A DNA stretch of 64,000 bases from Tetraselmis striata (GCA_006384855.1 VCJN01000476.1:44942-108941), one strand, 5' to 3'. Positions 1 to 12,539 are shown, numbered from the stretch's first letter. Numbers and translations are program-made. The notes: a model not told the origin generated them from the sequence alone.

Positions 1-829
1 CCGACGCTGGAGTCGTTGCAAGCAGATGTGCGAGCGCTGGCTACAGCTGTAGCTCAATTGACGGCTCGTGAGCGCGTTGCTGACGGAGAAGAGGCACATG
101 GCTCCGGCTTTGGGCAGCGCGTCGCGGGACAGCCGACAGGCAGCGGGGGAGCCGCAGAGCGCCCCAACTTGCTAGAGCTAGCCCAGAGCGGCCGTGTCGG
201 AGCAAAATCCGCGAGTGCCGAGGATGATTACCTCGCGGTGCCAGAACTACTGCAGAGAGCAAAGTCTGGTTACGAGGCCGTTCGACCGGTCAACCGAGTG
301 CCTCGACTCTTTCCCCTGAGCACCGACCTAACGAACGAGTACCTCAAGCAGGATGACCGGCGTTTGCCGGCCCAGGGGGAGTATTTGTGGATGTCGTGTT
401 TTGGGGCCCACATGGCCGCACTCTTCGTGGCTCTCGACGAGCTGCTGCCCTACGTCCCTGTCACCAACCAGGACTTCACCCCTTACCTCGCGAGAGCTCG
501 GAACCACGCCGAGGCCATCGACAAGGCGTTTCGGTTTCGTTTGGCCTTCCTGCGGAGGCTAAATGAGGTCAAGTGTGTGCACGGTGACCAATCAAGGTGT
601 TCTGGACGTGCTGCGAGCCCAGCACTTTCAGCCTGCTTCGGAGCATCTGGGTTCTGCGATTTTTGGGGACCTCATGAGGGACTACGAGCGCCGAGTCTTC
701 GAGGCGACCGTTGCCAGCAGCGCAAAGGCGACCGCTACTGCTCGAGTGGCGGCTGCAGCTGCAGGTCGTGGACGTGGGCGAGGACGAGGCGGGGGACGCG
801 GGCGTGGCCGCGAAGGTGAGCACGAGTGA
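1..829 (+). pseudogene. Gag-like ORF of YR element copy A (5' truncated by window edge)
   Basis: The frame opens near the window start and matches the other two copies from about 16 codons after their start. Visible features are an N-terminal heptad-like segment (residues about 1-25), a middle conserved block containing DLTNEYLKQDD and ALDELLPYV, and a C-terminal RG-rich tail (about 745-829) like an RNA-binding Gag tail. A 4-nt insertion near 591-596, relative to copy C, shifts the frame, so the first frame runs into unrelated residues while the conserved QGVLDVLRAQHFQPASEH block continues in another frame to a stop at 827-829. There is no zinc knuckle. The Gag role is inferred from position before a recombinase ORF, the coiled coil and the basic RG tail; no homologue was recognised by name. 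Confidence 0.65.
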
Positions 830-905
830 CGGTGTGGGGCGCCTTTCGTCGGAGCTGCTGGAGCTTTGCGAGGCCACCTTTCGGTGACCGCCGCAAGACG
901 CACCC

Positions 906-2222
906 TTGCAGCTCAACGGCGGGATGAGCGCCCTGTGTCAGGACATGACCCCCCCCACCTTACAGACTTCCTTTAGACCTTCCTCGGTGCGGTGCTTCTT
1001 ACAGCTACAGCCGCGTGTGGCTCAACCATCCACACACCTGCACATGGCGGCTCAACCAACCGCTTTCTTTTCACCATCTCTGCGTCCGTCGGTTGTTACA
1101 CTACGTGTTACAACTGGTTCGCAACGACCAAGTTTCGCGCGGGTACGTTACGCGCGTGACAGGCGCTACGAGTGCGAAGGGCGCGCGGGGCGGCCCTCTT
1201 ACCTGAACCTAGCCCCGCAAACCCGTACCGTGGCTACTACAAACCCGTTCAGCAGCTACCGGCCAACCGCCGGGAACCTAACCGCTGCTGCCGAGTACTT
1301 TGCGAACAATAGTCGCACCGGTGGAACTCTGTCGGTAAAACGGCGCACTTACGTGATTGACGAGCCCGAAGCTGTCGCTCCCTGGGCTGCTTCATTGCGA
1401 TCCCGGCTGCAGGACGCGTTCGGCTCAGACGCGCTGGGCCAAAAGACGCTCGACTTACTCTCCGGCTCCCTCAGCGCTCAGACACTCAAGAGCTACACCG
1501 GCCGGCTGTCTCAATTCGCAGAGTTCTGCCACGGGTCCGAGAACATCAGCCCGCTGGAGGCGACTACTGCCACTGTCGTTCGGTATGTTGCTTGGATCGG
1601 CGAGCGAGGACACATTGCAGCTAAGTCGCTGCAGCCTTATTTGTCTGCAATCAACACCTTCTTCGAGTTGCACAACCTCGACCCAATCGCTAAGGACAGC
1701 CTACACCTGACTTCAACAAGGCGTGGGCTGATGCTGCGCCAGCGTCGACTGGACGCTGCCCCCTTACGTGTCCCTCTGCCTGCGGATGTAGCTTACCGCT
1801 TCGTCACAAATCCGAGCTGATTGTGTCTGCTCCCTACCCAGAGTACCACCACGACTTCCGAGCCCTCCTGGCCTCGGTTGTCAACTTCATGTTCTTTGCC
1901 AGGGGCCTCACTGGCGCGCCCTGTCGAGTGCGAGACGTGCACGTCGACGCCTACAACATCACCCTGCAAGTGTACCGAGAGAAGGGTCGCGCTGGTCGAC
2001 GGGGACCCGACGACCAACGCGTACTTCTCCTCCCAGCGTCAGAGCACCCCCGAGTGGCGCGTCTCCTGCACCACTTCCTTGACCACGTCCAGTCAGTTCC
2101 CCTTGTTACTGTTGGGTTGGCTGTGTCAAACTTCTGGGCTGTCAGATCAAACGAGCAGTCACAATCCTGGACTGCGGCTACAATGTCAGACTGGCTGACC
2201 ACAGCCGTCCGTCTAGTCAACG

Positions 2223-2254
<32 letters not shown>

Positions 2255-2509
2255 GCTGGCACCTCTTGGACCTCGCACAGTCTTCGCAAGGGCGCAGCCT
2301 CTGCAGCGAACGCCATCGGGGTACCATTGTCCCACATTCGCTACCATGGCGGTTGGGCCACTAACTCTGACGTCGTTCTGGACTACATCGACCCCAACGT
2401 TCTTCCTTCACTTGGCGCATGGTTCTTCTTTGGACACATCGCCCCCCTACGCCACTTCCAAGTCCAACAGGACTCCGCAGCGGTTGCCTTCCCAGTGCCT
2501 CCTTCATGA
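906..2509 (+). pseudogene. Tyrosine recombinase (phage-integrase fold), copy A
   Basis: This is a site-specific recombinase of the lambda-integrase type, expected to integrate a circular element DNA. It has an N-terminal Pro-rich region, a SAM-like core-binding domain (about 1470-1720: TLKSYTGRLSQFAEFC and a following helix bundle), then a catalytic domain with the box HSLRKG, the HIRYHGGW box (H-x-x-R) and the nucleophile Tyr in VLDYIDP. A 1-nt loss near 1813-1820 relative to copy C splits the frame. A 29-C run at 2226-2254 replaces the short proline stretch of the other copies. The gene is not functional as read. The family and catalytic residues are seen directly; activity in the past is inferred. 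Confidence 0.85.
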
Positions 2510-2560
2510 CTTGGCGCTACCTCTTCTCCGTCAATCCACCGCTCTCTCCGTTCGCTCAAG

Positions 2561-2874
2561 ACTGGCAAAATCAGACTCAACTTTGAAATGATCTAAACTA
2601 GGTTATGGGGTTTCCTCCCTTACCTTGACCTAACCGCTTTTAGCTACAAGTGCTGCTCAGTGGTACGGGAACTAGGCATCTGTTGTTGCGCCCTTTTTTG
2701 GGTGCAGCACGAGTAGACATAAAAGCAGCCATAACAGCTGAGCCTGCCATCTTCCAGTTTTCGCTGCGTTCCACGTAGCGCCCTCCCTGACTCCGTTTTC
2801 CCTCCACGCTTTCGCTAAAACGTGTAAAACAGCCTGCGCGACCTTTTTGACAAAACCAGACTCAGCTTTGAAAT
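2561..2874 (+). repeat. Right terminus B1-A2-B2 of YR element copy A
   Basis: The B word (GGCAAAAYCAGACTC plus AACTTTGAAAT) occurs just before position 2590 and again at the very end (2850-2874). Between them lies the A block starting GATCTAAACTAG and ending in a stem-loop (about 2764-2782). This is the split-direct-repeat layout known from PAT/Ngaro/Kangaroo-type YR retroelements. The same block ends copies B, C and D. Confidence 0.8.
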
Positions 2875-5353
2875 GGGGTTTCCGAACGGACTGTCCTAGT
2901 GCGACCCGTACGGTCTGTAGTGGAACCCGTGGTAGCCTAGTGTACCCTTCAAGCGGTTACCATCGGGTTTTGGTACGGGCTGCCCCATCGCCCGCGAGCC
3001 CTGCGCTCCCGGCCGGGGAGCTACTTAGGACAGCCACCAGCAGGTCGTCTGCCATCTTCCAGCTCGCTGCCTTCGGCAGCGGCTTCGCGTACTTGTGCGC
3101 GCGAGGGTCACCGAGGGTGAACAAGTCCGCACCGAGGTTCATCCACCCTGTAGTGAGTCGTCGTGCCGCGCACATGCGTTACAACATCAGGCAGCGACAA
3201 AGCCCCTCGGTAATGTGGTTTTCCCTACTCGTGCGTCCGAGGTCGTTTTCCGATTTTTGCCCTGGCTTTGCAGCTGGGACGTTTTCGGGTAGCGATGCGC
3301 ACGGCAAGGAATTGGAGCTTGGGGGGTCCCCGCCGTTGGGGGGGTTTAAACCTTAACACCCGATTAAGTTGAGTCGCGGTACACGCCTTCGGGGCTCTCG
3401 CAGTGGAGCGCCCTCTCGCACTAGTCAACTCTTGAGGTTTAGGTGAGGTGGACGCGCTCGGCACCATGGCCGCTGCTTGTCAGGGTTGTCAACGATGACA
3501 ACTACGCCCACCGCAACAAATCGGCGCGGACGGAGGAGGACGTCCGTACGTGTCGTCGGGACGGCCACTTGTTGTCCCGCAAGACACTGCAACCCGGTCC
3601 GCGTGTCCTCGCAGCAGGGCGTCGTGGCATCAACGGTCGTTACATGCTGTGGTTTTCCGGAACTACTCGCGTAATTGGTCTGTTACGGGGGTGGCGCCGC
3701 TCATGCGTCGGTATTTTGAGAGGGCTCGTTGCCCTCGCCCCAATCAAGCTTCAACAACGTTTGATGTGGTCGCAGTGGGAGGCGTTTGTGCGGCTCGTGC
3801 CGATGCGTCTCCGACGCCTCTTACTTGCTGCAACGTCGTCGTCACATGGACCACGACAACCTGCAGCTGCCCGCCGGGGGGAACGAGCTCTTCCACCTGG
3901 CGTGCCCGGTGTCTCGTGGTATACGTATTTAACTACCCCTGCCAACTCCGGGTTTGGATCTTCCGCGGCCGTCGCTGGTGCAGCTGTAGCGGCCGCCTCG
4001 TCGTCACCCTCGCCCCGACATCATTGGCATCGTAACGGGCCGGCATGGGCTACGAGGCCCTCTACGCCGGCCAACCCGCCTCCAACGTCACGGCAACGCA
4101 TCTGTGACAACACGAGCTGCCCGCCGGGGGACATCTCCGCCACCTAACGCGACTTGTGCGTCTCGTGGCATCATCCTAAGTCTGCGCTTTGTGGGATGGT
4201 CAGCAGCTGTCGCTGGTGCATCAGCGGCGGCCTCACCGCTCTCCGCGAAGAAAGACCCACAGCTTACCGAGTCGGCGGGTCTTCTGCGACGTCGCCGACA
4301 ACCTACATACCCCGACACACCTAAAAGCCAGTACGACACGAGCACACAGGGTTCCACATTCCCGCACCCCTCAGCGTTGTGCGTTCCCCCCGCCGCTCAT
4401 CTTTGCGCAAGGGGGAGAAACAACCACCGCTGGCGATGACAACAGCATTACATCGCAGTCATCGCGCGTTGTTGCGTGTCCACCCCTCGTAACGTGCATC
4501 GCCAGTACGAACATGTACAAAGTTACCATCGCGTCGGGCGGGTACAGCGCACCAGTACTTCACCTGGATGTACACGGCGCGCTCGCGCGCTCGTGCGCGC
4601 AGCTGTACTCGTCCTACTGGTGCCTGTGCCGCTGCTTTGCTGGGCGCTCGTCGCCAACTTGGCCACTTCTACCCCTGCTTCTACTAGCCTGTAGTTCCGG
4701 CTCGTGCCGCACGCCACCACGGCGCGCGGCCAATGCTATGGGGCGCCGTCGGGAGACGGCGGCGCCTTAATTCCGCGACACGTCCGGCCTATGTCGTGCC
4801 GGCGTCAACATCTCCCGTCCGCGTCTGATGCGCATGCGCCTCGATCGAGGACCTCTTGGCGCGAGGCCCCTTCTACAACTCAAGACAGCTTCCGCCTTAC
4901 TTCGATCGTCTAGTCGGCACGCCTGCCGACTGCCTACGCTCGCAAACGTAAACAAACCGCGTGTAAACTGGCAAAACCAGACTCGAATGCATGATTGAAA
5001 TGATGTACACTTGTTTATGGGGTTTCCTAACGGATTAAAGCTGTCCTAGTGCGACCCGTACGGTCTGTAGTGGTTTCAAGCGCTTTCCATCGGCGGGTTT
5101 GGTACGGGCTGCCCCATCGCCCGCGAGCCCTGCGCTCTCGGCCGGGGAGCTACTTAGGACAGCCACCAGCAGATCGCCTGCCATCTTCCAGCTCGCTGCC
5201 TTCGGCAGCGCCCTCCCGTTTTCCGCCTCCGCCCTGCGGGCTCCTCCTCCGACATTCCCTCCCCTTTCGCCGAACCTTCCTAGCCATACAATTGCGCTTT
5301 TCCGTGTAAAACAGCCTCCGCATCCTTTTTGGCAAGACTAGACTCGAATGCAT
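2875..5353 (+). mobile_element. Second YR-type element family, non-coding, with split direct repeats
   Basis: A left A1 block (2875-3081) reappears as A2 at 5018-5210. The B word (GGCAAAACCAGACTCG plus AATGCAT) precedes A2 at 4970-4992 and closes the element, slightly changed, at 5331-5353. So the layout is A1-interior-B1-A2-B2, as in the long YR copies, and the B words of both families share GGCAAAACCAGACTC. The 1.9-kb interior has no ORF I can assign to gag, recombinase or RT. It looks like a non-autonomous relative that could borrow the recombinase of the coding family; that dependence is inference. Confidence 0.7.
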
Positions 5354-5380
5354 AACATTAGTTATCACAGGATTACATGC

Positions 5381-5715
5381 ATTTCAAGTTGAGTCTGGGT
5401 TTGCCAAAAAGGTCGTCCAGGCTGGTTTACACGGTCAAGAGCCGAAATTGGCATATGAAGGTAAAGTGAAAAGCGTGGAGGGGAAAACGGATTCAGGGAG
5501 GGCGCTGCGTGTAACGCAGCGAAAACTGGAAGATGGCAGGCTCAGCTGTTATGGCTGCTTTATGTCTACTCGTGCTGCACCCAAAAAGGGCGCAACGACA
5601 GGTGCCTAGTTCCCGTACCACTGAGCAACACTTGTAGCTGAAAAGCGGTTAGGTCAAGGGAGGAAACCCCATAACCTAGTTTAGATCATTTCAAAGTTGA
5701 GTCTGGTTTTGCCAG
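5381..5715 (-). repeat. Terminus B2-A2-B1 of YR element copy B (inverted)
   Basis: Reverse complement of the copy A and C right end. B2 lies at the left edge (5381 on), the A block ends with GATC at 5684-5687, and B1 follows at 5688-5715 just before the recombinase 3' end. The internal stem-loop is preserved (around 5505-5523). Confidence 0.8.
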
Positions 5716-5767
5716 TCATGAGCGAACGGAGAGAGCGGTGGATTGACGGAGAAGGGGTAGCGCCAGG

Positions 5768-7301
5768 TCATGAAGGAGCCACCGGGAAGGCCACCGCTGC
5801 GGAGTCCTGTTGGACTTGGAAGTGGCGGAGGGGCGCGATATGGCCAAAGAAGAACCACGCGCCAGGTGAAGGAAGACCGTTGGGGCCGATGTAGTCCAGA
5901 ACGACGTGGGAGTTAGTGGCCCATCCGCCTTGGTAGCGAATGTGGGACAATGGAACTTTGATGGCGTTGGCGGCAGACCCTGCTCTATTGCGAAGGCTGT
6001 GTGAGGTCCAGGAGGTGCCAGCGGGAGGGGCAGCACCGACAAGACGAACGGTTGTAGACAGCGAGTCCGACATTGTAGCGGCGGTCCAAGCTTTTGACTG
6101 CTCGCTTGGGGTGATCGCCCAGAAGTTTGTTTCAGCCAAGACAACAGAAACCAGGGGGGCAGACTGTACGAGGTCGATGAAGTGGTGCATGAGACGTGCA
6201 ACTCGGGGGTGTTCCGATACATGACGGAGAAGCACGCGCAAGTCGTCTGGACCCCGTCAGCCAGCGCAACCTTTCTCGCGGTACACCTGCAAGGTAATGT
6301 TTTAGACGTCGACATGCACATCCCGCACTCGGCGGGAGACGCCAGTAAGTCCCATGGCAAAGAACATTAAGTTGACAACCGAGGCCACGAGGGCTCGGAA
6401 GTTGTAATGGTACTATGTGGTGGGAGCAGACGCAATGAACTCAGCCCTCTCGACGAAGCTGTAAGCTACATCAGCATGCAGAGGAACTCGCAAAGGGGCG
6501 GCTTCCAGACGGCGCTGCCGAAGCATCAGCCCACGCCGAGCTGCAGTAAGGTGCAAGCTGTCCTTGGCGATTCGGTCGATGTTGTGCAGCTCGAAGAACG
6601 TGTTGATCGTAGACAGATAGGGCTGCAACGACTTAGCCCCAATGTGCCCTCGCTCTCCAATCCAGGCAACGTACCGGACGACATTAGCAATGGTCGCCTC
6701 CAGCGGGCTGATGTTCTCGGAATCGTGGCAGAACTCCGCGAACTGAGACAGTCTGCCGGCGTAACTCTTGAGTGTCTGAGCGGTGAGGGAGCTAGAGAGC
6801 AGGTCGAGTGTCCGCTGCCCTAACTTGTCTGAGCCGAAAGCATCATGCAATCGAGATCGCATTGAAGCAGCCCAGGGAGCGACAGCGTCGGGCTCGTCAA
6901 TTACGTAAATGCGTCGTTTTACCGACAGAGTGGCAGGGCGGCGGCTATTGTTTGCAAAATACTCGGCAGCAGCGGTTAGGTTCCCGGCGGTTGGCCGGTA
7001 GTTGTTGGACGGGTTTGCAGTAGCACCAGTACGGGTTTGCGGGGCTAGGTTCAGGTAGGAGGGCCGCCCCGCGCGCCCTTCGCGCTCGTAGCGCATGTCA
7101 CGCGCATAACGTACACGCGCGAAGCTTGGTCGTTGCGAACCAGTTGTAACACGCAGTGTGACAACCGACGGACGCAATGATGAGATGGTACGGGAGGCGG
7201 TTGGTTGAGCCGCCGTGTGCAGGTGTGCGGATGGTTGAGCCGCACCCGGCTGTAGGTGCAAGGAGCGCCGCACCGAGGAAGGTCTAAATGAAGTCTGTAA
7301 G

Positions 7302-7332
<31 letters not shown>

Positions 7333-7363
7333 GGGGGGTCAAGTCATGACACATGGCGCTCAT
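5768..7363 (-). pseudogene. Tyrosine recombinase, copy B
   Basis: Same family and domain order as copy A: core-binding domain (QTLKSYAGRLSQFAEFC), then HSLRN instead of HSLRK, HIRYQGGW, and VLDYIGP at the nucleophile position. The N-terminal ORF (7363 down to 6413) breaks at the end of the core-binding domain and the catalytic domain continues in another frame from about 6400. A G run of 23 on the plus strand (7316-7338, poly-C in the sense strand) sits at the very start of the ORF. Several independent frame breaks make it inactive as read. Confidence 0.8.
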
Positions 7364-7457
7364 CCCGTCGTTGAGCTCCTAGGGTGCGCTTTGCGGCGGT
7401 CACCGAAAGGTGGCCTCGCAAAGCTCCACCAGCTCCGACGAAAGGCGCCCCACACCG

Positions 7458-8323
7458 TCACTCGTGCTCACCTTCGTGGCCACGCCCGCGTCCACCACCA
7501 CGTCCTCGTCCGCGCCCGCGCCCTGCAGCCGCAGCCGCTACCGAGCAGTAGCGGTTGCTTTTGCGTTGTTGGCGACCGTCGCCTCGAAGACGCGACGCTC
7601 GTAGTCCCTCATGAGATCCCCGAAAATCGCGGAACCCTGATGCTCAGAAGCAGGCTGAAAGTGTTGGGCTCGCAGCATGTCCAGAACACCTTGGTCACCG
7701 TGCACACACGTGACCTCATTAAGTCTCCGTAGGAAGGCCAGCGAAAACGAAACGCCTTGTCGATGGCTTCCGAGCTCTCGCGAGGTAGGGGGTGAAGTCC
7801 CGAATGGCAGCAGGGACGTAGGGCAGCAGCTCGTCGAGAGCCACGAAAAGTGCGGCCATGTGGGCGCGGAAACACGACATCCATAGATAGTCCTCATGGG
7901 CCGGCAGACGCCGGTCATCCTGCTTGAGGTACTCGTTCGTTAGGTCGGTGCTTATAGGGGGCATAGTCCGGGCACTCGACTGACCGGTCGAACGGCCTCG
8001 TAACCTGACTCTGCTCGCTGCAGTAGTTCTGGCACCGCGAGGTAGTCATCCTCGTCACTCACGGATTTTGCTCCGACACGGCCGCTCTGGGCTAGCTCTA
8101 GCAAGTCGGGGCGCTGTGCGGCTCCCCCGCCGCCTGTCGGTTGTCCCGCGATGCGCTGCCCGGAACCGGAGCCATGTGCCTCTTCTCCGTCAGCAACGCG
8201 GTCACGAGCCGTCAACTGGGCCAACGTTGTTGCAAGCTCGCGCAACAATGTAGACTGGGCCTTCACGAATGCGTGTAGCGATTCGAGCGTCGGCTCAACG
8301 ACGGGTTCTTCTCCATCTGGCAT
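7458..8323 (-). pseudogene. Gag-like ORF of YR element copy B
   Basis: The start ATG at 8321-8323 opens MPDGEEPVVEPTLESL, followed by the same heptad-like region and conserved blocks as copies A and C. The frame is lost after ARARK (about 7770-7800), where codons present in copy A (NHAEAIDKAF) are partly deleted. The RG-rich tail is still recognisable downstream to a TGA at 7458-7460. The ORF lies directly upstream of the recombinase in transcript order, with about 95 nt between. Confidence 0.65.
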
Positions 8324-8436
8324 GGTAACGCGCGGACGTACGGATGAGAATATCACACACGGGTGATGAGCGGGGAGTGGTCTTGAACAACCTGGGGTGA
8401 CCTTGCTCGCAACATGTTACGAGACAGTTTTAACAT

Positions 8437-8622
8437 CGCCGCGTGCAACGCAGCGAAAACTGGAAGATGGCAGGCTCAGCTGTTATGGCTGTTTTTATGT
8501 CTACTCGTGCTCCACCCAAAAAGGGCGCAACGACAGGTGCCTAGTTCCCGTACGACTGAGCAACACTTGTAGCTGAAAAGCGGTTAGGTCAAAGGAGGAA
8601 ACCCCATAAACTAGTTTAGATC
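8437..8622 (-). repeat. Left A1 block of YR element copy B
   Basis: Inverted copy of the A block alone, from the stem-loop (8437-8456) to GATC (8619-8622). There is no B word on either side, as expected for the left end of a split-direct-repeat element. It defines copy B as 5381-8622, about 3.2 kb. Confidence 0.8.
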
Positions 8623-9389
8623 ATGTTGGCACTCGTAGTACAGTCAGGTCAGGAGTAACCCATGGTTACTATACCATGATACCCCGCTCAGGGTGTTATT
8701 GTATTCTGCAGCACAAATCATTATTCTACACGAGCAATGATGACGACTGTCCGCCGTTGTGATACCGTAGACATGCCTTATCGTTCCGCGATAAATCAGA
8801 ATAAACAAAACCGAGAGGGTTAAAGTAAAGCTCTCCCCGGGACATCGGCCGAAGCCGCCCCAACACTTGACCTCTTCCGCCCACTGCAGTCGTAGGTCTG
8901 GTATTGCCCGTAGACCATTGCCTCATTCGAACCCCGAAGGACGAATGCATCAACTGGGTAAACCCAGCAGGACACGCCGGGACAATATTGCTGAAATACA
9001 TCGGCCAAGAATCGATACCCGGACCTTTCGCGTATGAGACTCCCGCTCAACCGAGCGGACAAGGGATGTAACCGAGCGGGTATTCTCGTACCCGTATTCA
9101 GAGGTCCGGCGCAACGCGTGCGCATGTATCGTCGTCAGTACTGGTAGCTGCCGCCCGCCAGCCGCTGTATGTGCGTCAGCAGCAAGCGTGCAACTTCACA
9201 TACCATAGTGCCTCCGCCCGCACGTCCTCGCGGCGACCGCAGAGACCGCCCGCCATAGGTGTCCCTAATAAAGTAAACTAAGCAGCTCATGTATCCGCTC
9301 GCAAGCTGTCTTGTGGGAGCATTGCCGCAACCATACATTATTGGCGGTCAACGAACACACCTCGTTACATCGTATGTTGCCGCGCTTCG
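8623..9389. other. Unassigned spacer between YR copy B and an orphan ORF
   Basis: No gene or known repeat recognised. A minus-strand ORF (9125-8820) has no identifiable domain. The stretch may be host DNA or an older element. Confidence 0.4.
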
Positions 9390-9503
9390 GTGTGCATATT
9401 AAAGCGCACTATGCGCATGGCGACTATGCGCCGCTGGCAAGGACTTTCGTCTTTCCGGCGAGACAACTCGTTGGCGGCGGCGTTTTTGTTCGATGGTGCA
9501 ATT

Positions 9504-10421
9504 ATGGAGGCTAAGGACAACACGAGTGAGCAAAGGCAGCAGCGACGGGCGGAGGCAAAGCTACATAATCTCGACGCCGCGATGGCCAACTGCGACATCA
9601 ACGACATCCCACAGAACACCGTCGCGGCTACTGTGTCGTTTGGCATGCGAGTTGTTGTTGGTGGGATAATCGAGATGCGTCAAGCATGGCTGCCTGGCGT
9701 GGTTGCGCCTTACGAGGCCGAGTCTCAGCTTGCATGGCTCGCGAAACCCCGTGACATCGTGAAGGGCGTCACAACGGTTGATGGCGATGTCGTGGTGCAT
9801 GATGAGGCGGTGTCACATGTGTACCTCATCAATTTTGAGCTTAGCAACTGCGGATGTGTTGCTGTCTCTTAGGCATAATTCTGCGACCCAGAAACTTGGA
9901 CGCATACTCGTGAATCTGAGGGACAGCTTCTCACTATCATTGGCCGCCGCTCAAATTCTTTGAGGTTCTATTGCGTTTGGCTGTGGCGATGGTTGTGACT
10001 ACGGCACCAAGTAAGGTCGCAAGTGCTAGGCATGCGAAAGCCATCGACGCTATCCGGCAATGCGGCCTCGATTCCGACAAGCTGGGTGACTATATGCACA
10101 ACCTAAACTCCGAGGTGATGGTGTCGGATTCGTGGACAAAGACAGCCAAGCTTGCCGATGGGCATCTAAGCACGCCTACGCATTTGACGAGCGCACTGGC
10201 CAAATGTCCACAGAAAGTAATTGCATGTGGAGAGAGTGCAAATTGAATACCCGAAACTTTGCAAAAATATCCTCGTGGACGAGCAACTGCTACGTGCTAT
10301 GGGTGACACGGATGATGGCGGCAATGTGTACGAACTGCCAACTATGATTGTGGGGGTTGTTGCCGCCAACATATATAGCATTGTCAAACCGGTTGGAGCC
10401 AGTACATCTGCTAGTAAATAA
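9504..10421 (+). pseudogene. Unrecognised coding-like remnant, possibly Gag of the DIRS-type element
   Basis: A frame from ATG 9504 (MEAKDNTSEQRQQRRAEAKL) runs 122 codons to a stop at 9870-9872. Coding-like sequence then continues in other frames (9971-10246 and 10221-10421), ending SIVKPVGASTSASK. The start is charged and probably helical, and the middle is hydrophobic with balanced composition. I recognise no family. Its position upstream of DIRS-type RT on the same strand makes a Gag remnant possible, but the 2.1 kb between them carries nothing that links the two. The frames suggest at least two indels. Confidence 0.3.
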
Positions 10422-10439
10422 AGTTAAACCAGTTCGGCG

Positions 10440-11632
10440 CTTCACAATAAGGGTGTATATATGAAAGCATCCCTTTGCCTACATGAACGTCCTTGGTCAA
10501 ACGTCACGGCGCACCTACACAGCAAGTGCCTAATCGGAGATATAGCGAAATGTGAATTTCGCGGTACGTTATTTAGTACTATAGAATAGTGTAGCGAATC
10601 ATGCTTATCGCTTATTTCCCGGTATATTTTGCTCGTGTGCTGCGTAGCAATGCGCGGAAACGGCCTCGTGTCGGCCGCACATGCGGACGGGCAATGCCCG
10701 TTCGGCTCACGGAGGGAGGTTATGCTCACGGCCACATGCCCGTGCCGAACGGGCCGCACCACCTGCCCTAGAAATAGGATAGGTCCATGGCCTATCTCAT
10801 GGGGATGCTATGCAGAAAATTGAGCTAGAGGTCGGGGGCTCCAGGGACGGTGCCCCATCTGCCCTCCCCGATTATACGAAACCATACGATATTGGAACTT
10901 GCGTTTTCGGAAATACACTCCCGGCCTCAACCCATCCCGCGGGAGCGGCTGAGGCAGCTCTCTACTTATCGATAGTATGAGCGCTAGTAGAGGCCCATAC
11001 GCAGGGCTAACACCCGCTGGCGGAAAGTTTGCGGTCAATCTCGGTCGATCCCCTCCCGATGGGGCCGATCGACGCGGATTTTCCGCGCTCTCGACCCCCT
11101 CCCGCAAAGGCATCCCCTGCCACCCGCAGCTTATTGTTTAGCCCGCCGCACATGTACCATCCAATGGCCTAGCTCCTAGGGGTGCGGTACATCCCATGAG
11201 TGGCCCGGAGGTGGTCGGTGCGCGCGATGCCCCATTTTCCCCGTATTTTTGAGCCGAGATTAGATAAACGGGCTGAATGGGGGGCCGGTCAACCACCATC
11301 CGTAGATGAGTGATCGACGCGCCACCCATCTACGTACGCGCGATCGCTTGCCGAAGGCCCTAAACCCATATGCTAGCGATAGAGACCAATATGGGTCGAT
11401 TCGCCTGGCTATAGGTACACCGCGGGAGCTGATGGAGTAACGGGTAGCTGTGATTATCTTTAAAACTAGCGGAAATACGGTTCACGGGCGGAGGTGAGAC
11501 ACGGGCTGAATCGCAAAATTCTTCACCCGTGCCTCACCAAATCGTCCCACACGACTCGGCCCATATCCCACCCCTAACCCCTAAAGGCCATGGGTAGTGG
11601 TCTAGCGATTCTCGTTCATGTCGTGTGAACTC
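10440..11632. other. No gene seen
   Basis: GC-rich sequence with several imperfect inverted repeats (for example around 10660-10750 and 11150-11200) and no ORF with a recognisable domain. Confidence 0.4.
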
Positions 11633-11636
11633 CTAT

Positions 11637-11897
11637 TCACCGATTCGGGGGTGGGGTGGAGGCGGTCCTTGTACGGGTACATGAGATACCGTACGCGCGG
11701 TATATATCGCTGAGTTTAAACACCGTGCTGCGCAAGTGCGCCGTGACCATGTCGGTGTTGGGGCCGCGGTAGGTCCGCAGCCGCTCCGCTGCACTACGAT
11801 CATGGTTGAAGAGGTCGTACATAGCGTGGAGAGTCTCAACGCTCTCTATTCCGGCGAGGTCCTTCACTATCGCAATGTACCGCAACTCGGGGTCCAT
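11637..11897 (-). CDS. Hypothetical 86-residue ORF
   Basis: The ATG at 11895-11897 opens MDPELRYIAIVKDLAG. The translation is amphipathic with alternating charged and hydrophobic residues and ends in a short Pro-rich tail. It has no recognised domain. It lies antisense to the direction of the neighbouring RT remnant. Composition looks coding-like, but the ORF is short and has no exon or homology support. Confidence 0.25.
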   Translation of the reverse strand: MDPELRYIAIVKDLAGIESVETLHAMYDLFNHDRSAAERLRTYRGPNTDMVTAHLRSTVFKLSDIYRAYGISCTRTRTASTPPPNR

Positions 11898-12539
11898 TAG
11901 AGAATCCTAGGAGAGGCGGCAATCGAGGAGGAAATGTTTTAAACTAGTTTGTGTGGTTTCTCTGTCTGTACGGGATAGCCATGGCGCGGCGCCTGTAGCG
12001 CGCGTATGCGCGCACATTATTGCGGGGGCCGGTGAGGGCCACCACCTGCCACCACTACGGTGGACCGACCGGTCGTTCTCATTCGCTGTGGCACGCGCCA
12101 TCGAGCGCACCACAGCAAAGTCGCGGCATTTTTGCCGCGCAGGGGGGCGGTCTTCCGCCATCGTACCATGTGCGGTGAGCGAAGCCTTTCGCCACCCCCC
12201 CCCCCCTCCCGTTAGGGTTTCTGTGGTTCATGGACGCGCGCCGCTCGCGACGTGGTAAACACTACCCGCAAACGATCTACTGATTACTCGCCCAACGCGA
12301 GGAGAGGACGAAGCCGCAGCGCTTCCCCATTCAGTGGAAGGTCCAAGCCTTTCGACCAGTGTCGACCAACGGTAACCCATGGCTACGCCCCCCCCCCCCC
12401 CCCGAGTGGGCATGGCTCGATCCGCACGTAATATTGGCCCCTACTCGGCGTAGGTAGTGTCGCGACGCGCTCCGATTGGGGCGCATGCCGGCGCGCATGC
12501 ATGCTCGTCGTCTAGTACTTATTCGACAGTACACTGCCA

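Noticed and set aside
906..2509. Crypton-type DNA transposon
   Set aside because: A YR without RT suggests a Crypton, but split direct repeats and an upstream gag-like ORF do not fit that group. Kept as a RT-less YR element of uncertain class.
8920..9000. tRNA-like T-loop (GGTTCGAAT on the minus strand)
   Set aside because: No matching acceptor stem or anticodon arm can be folded around it.
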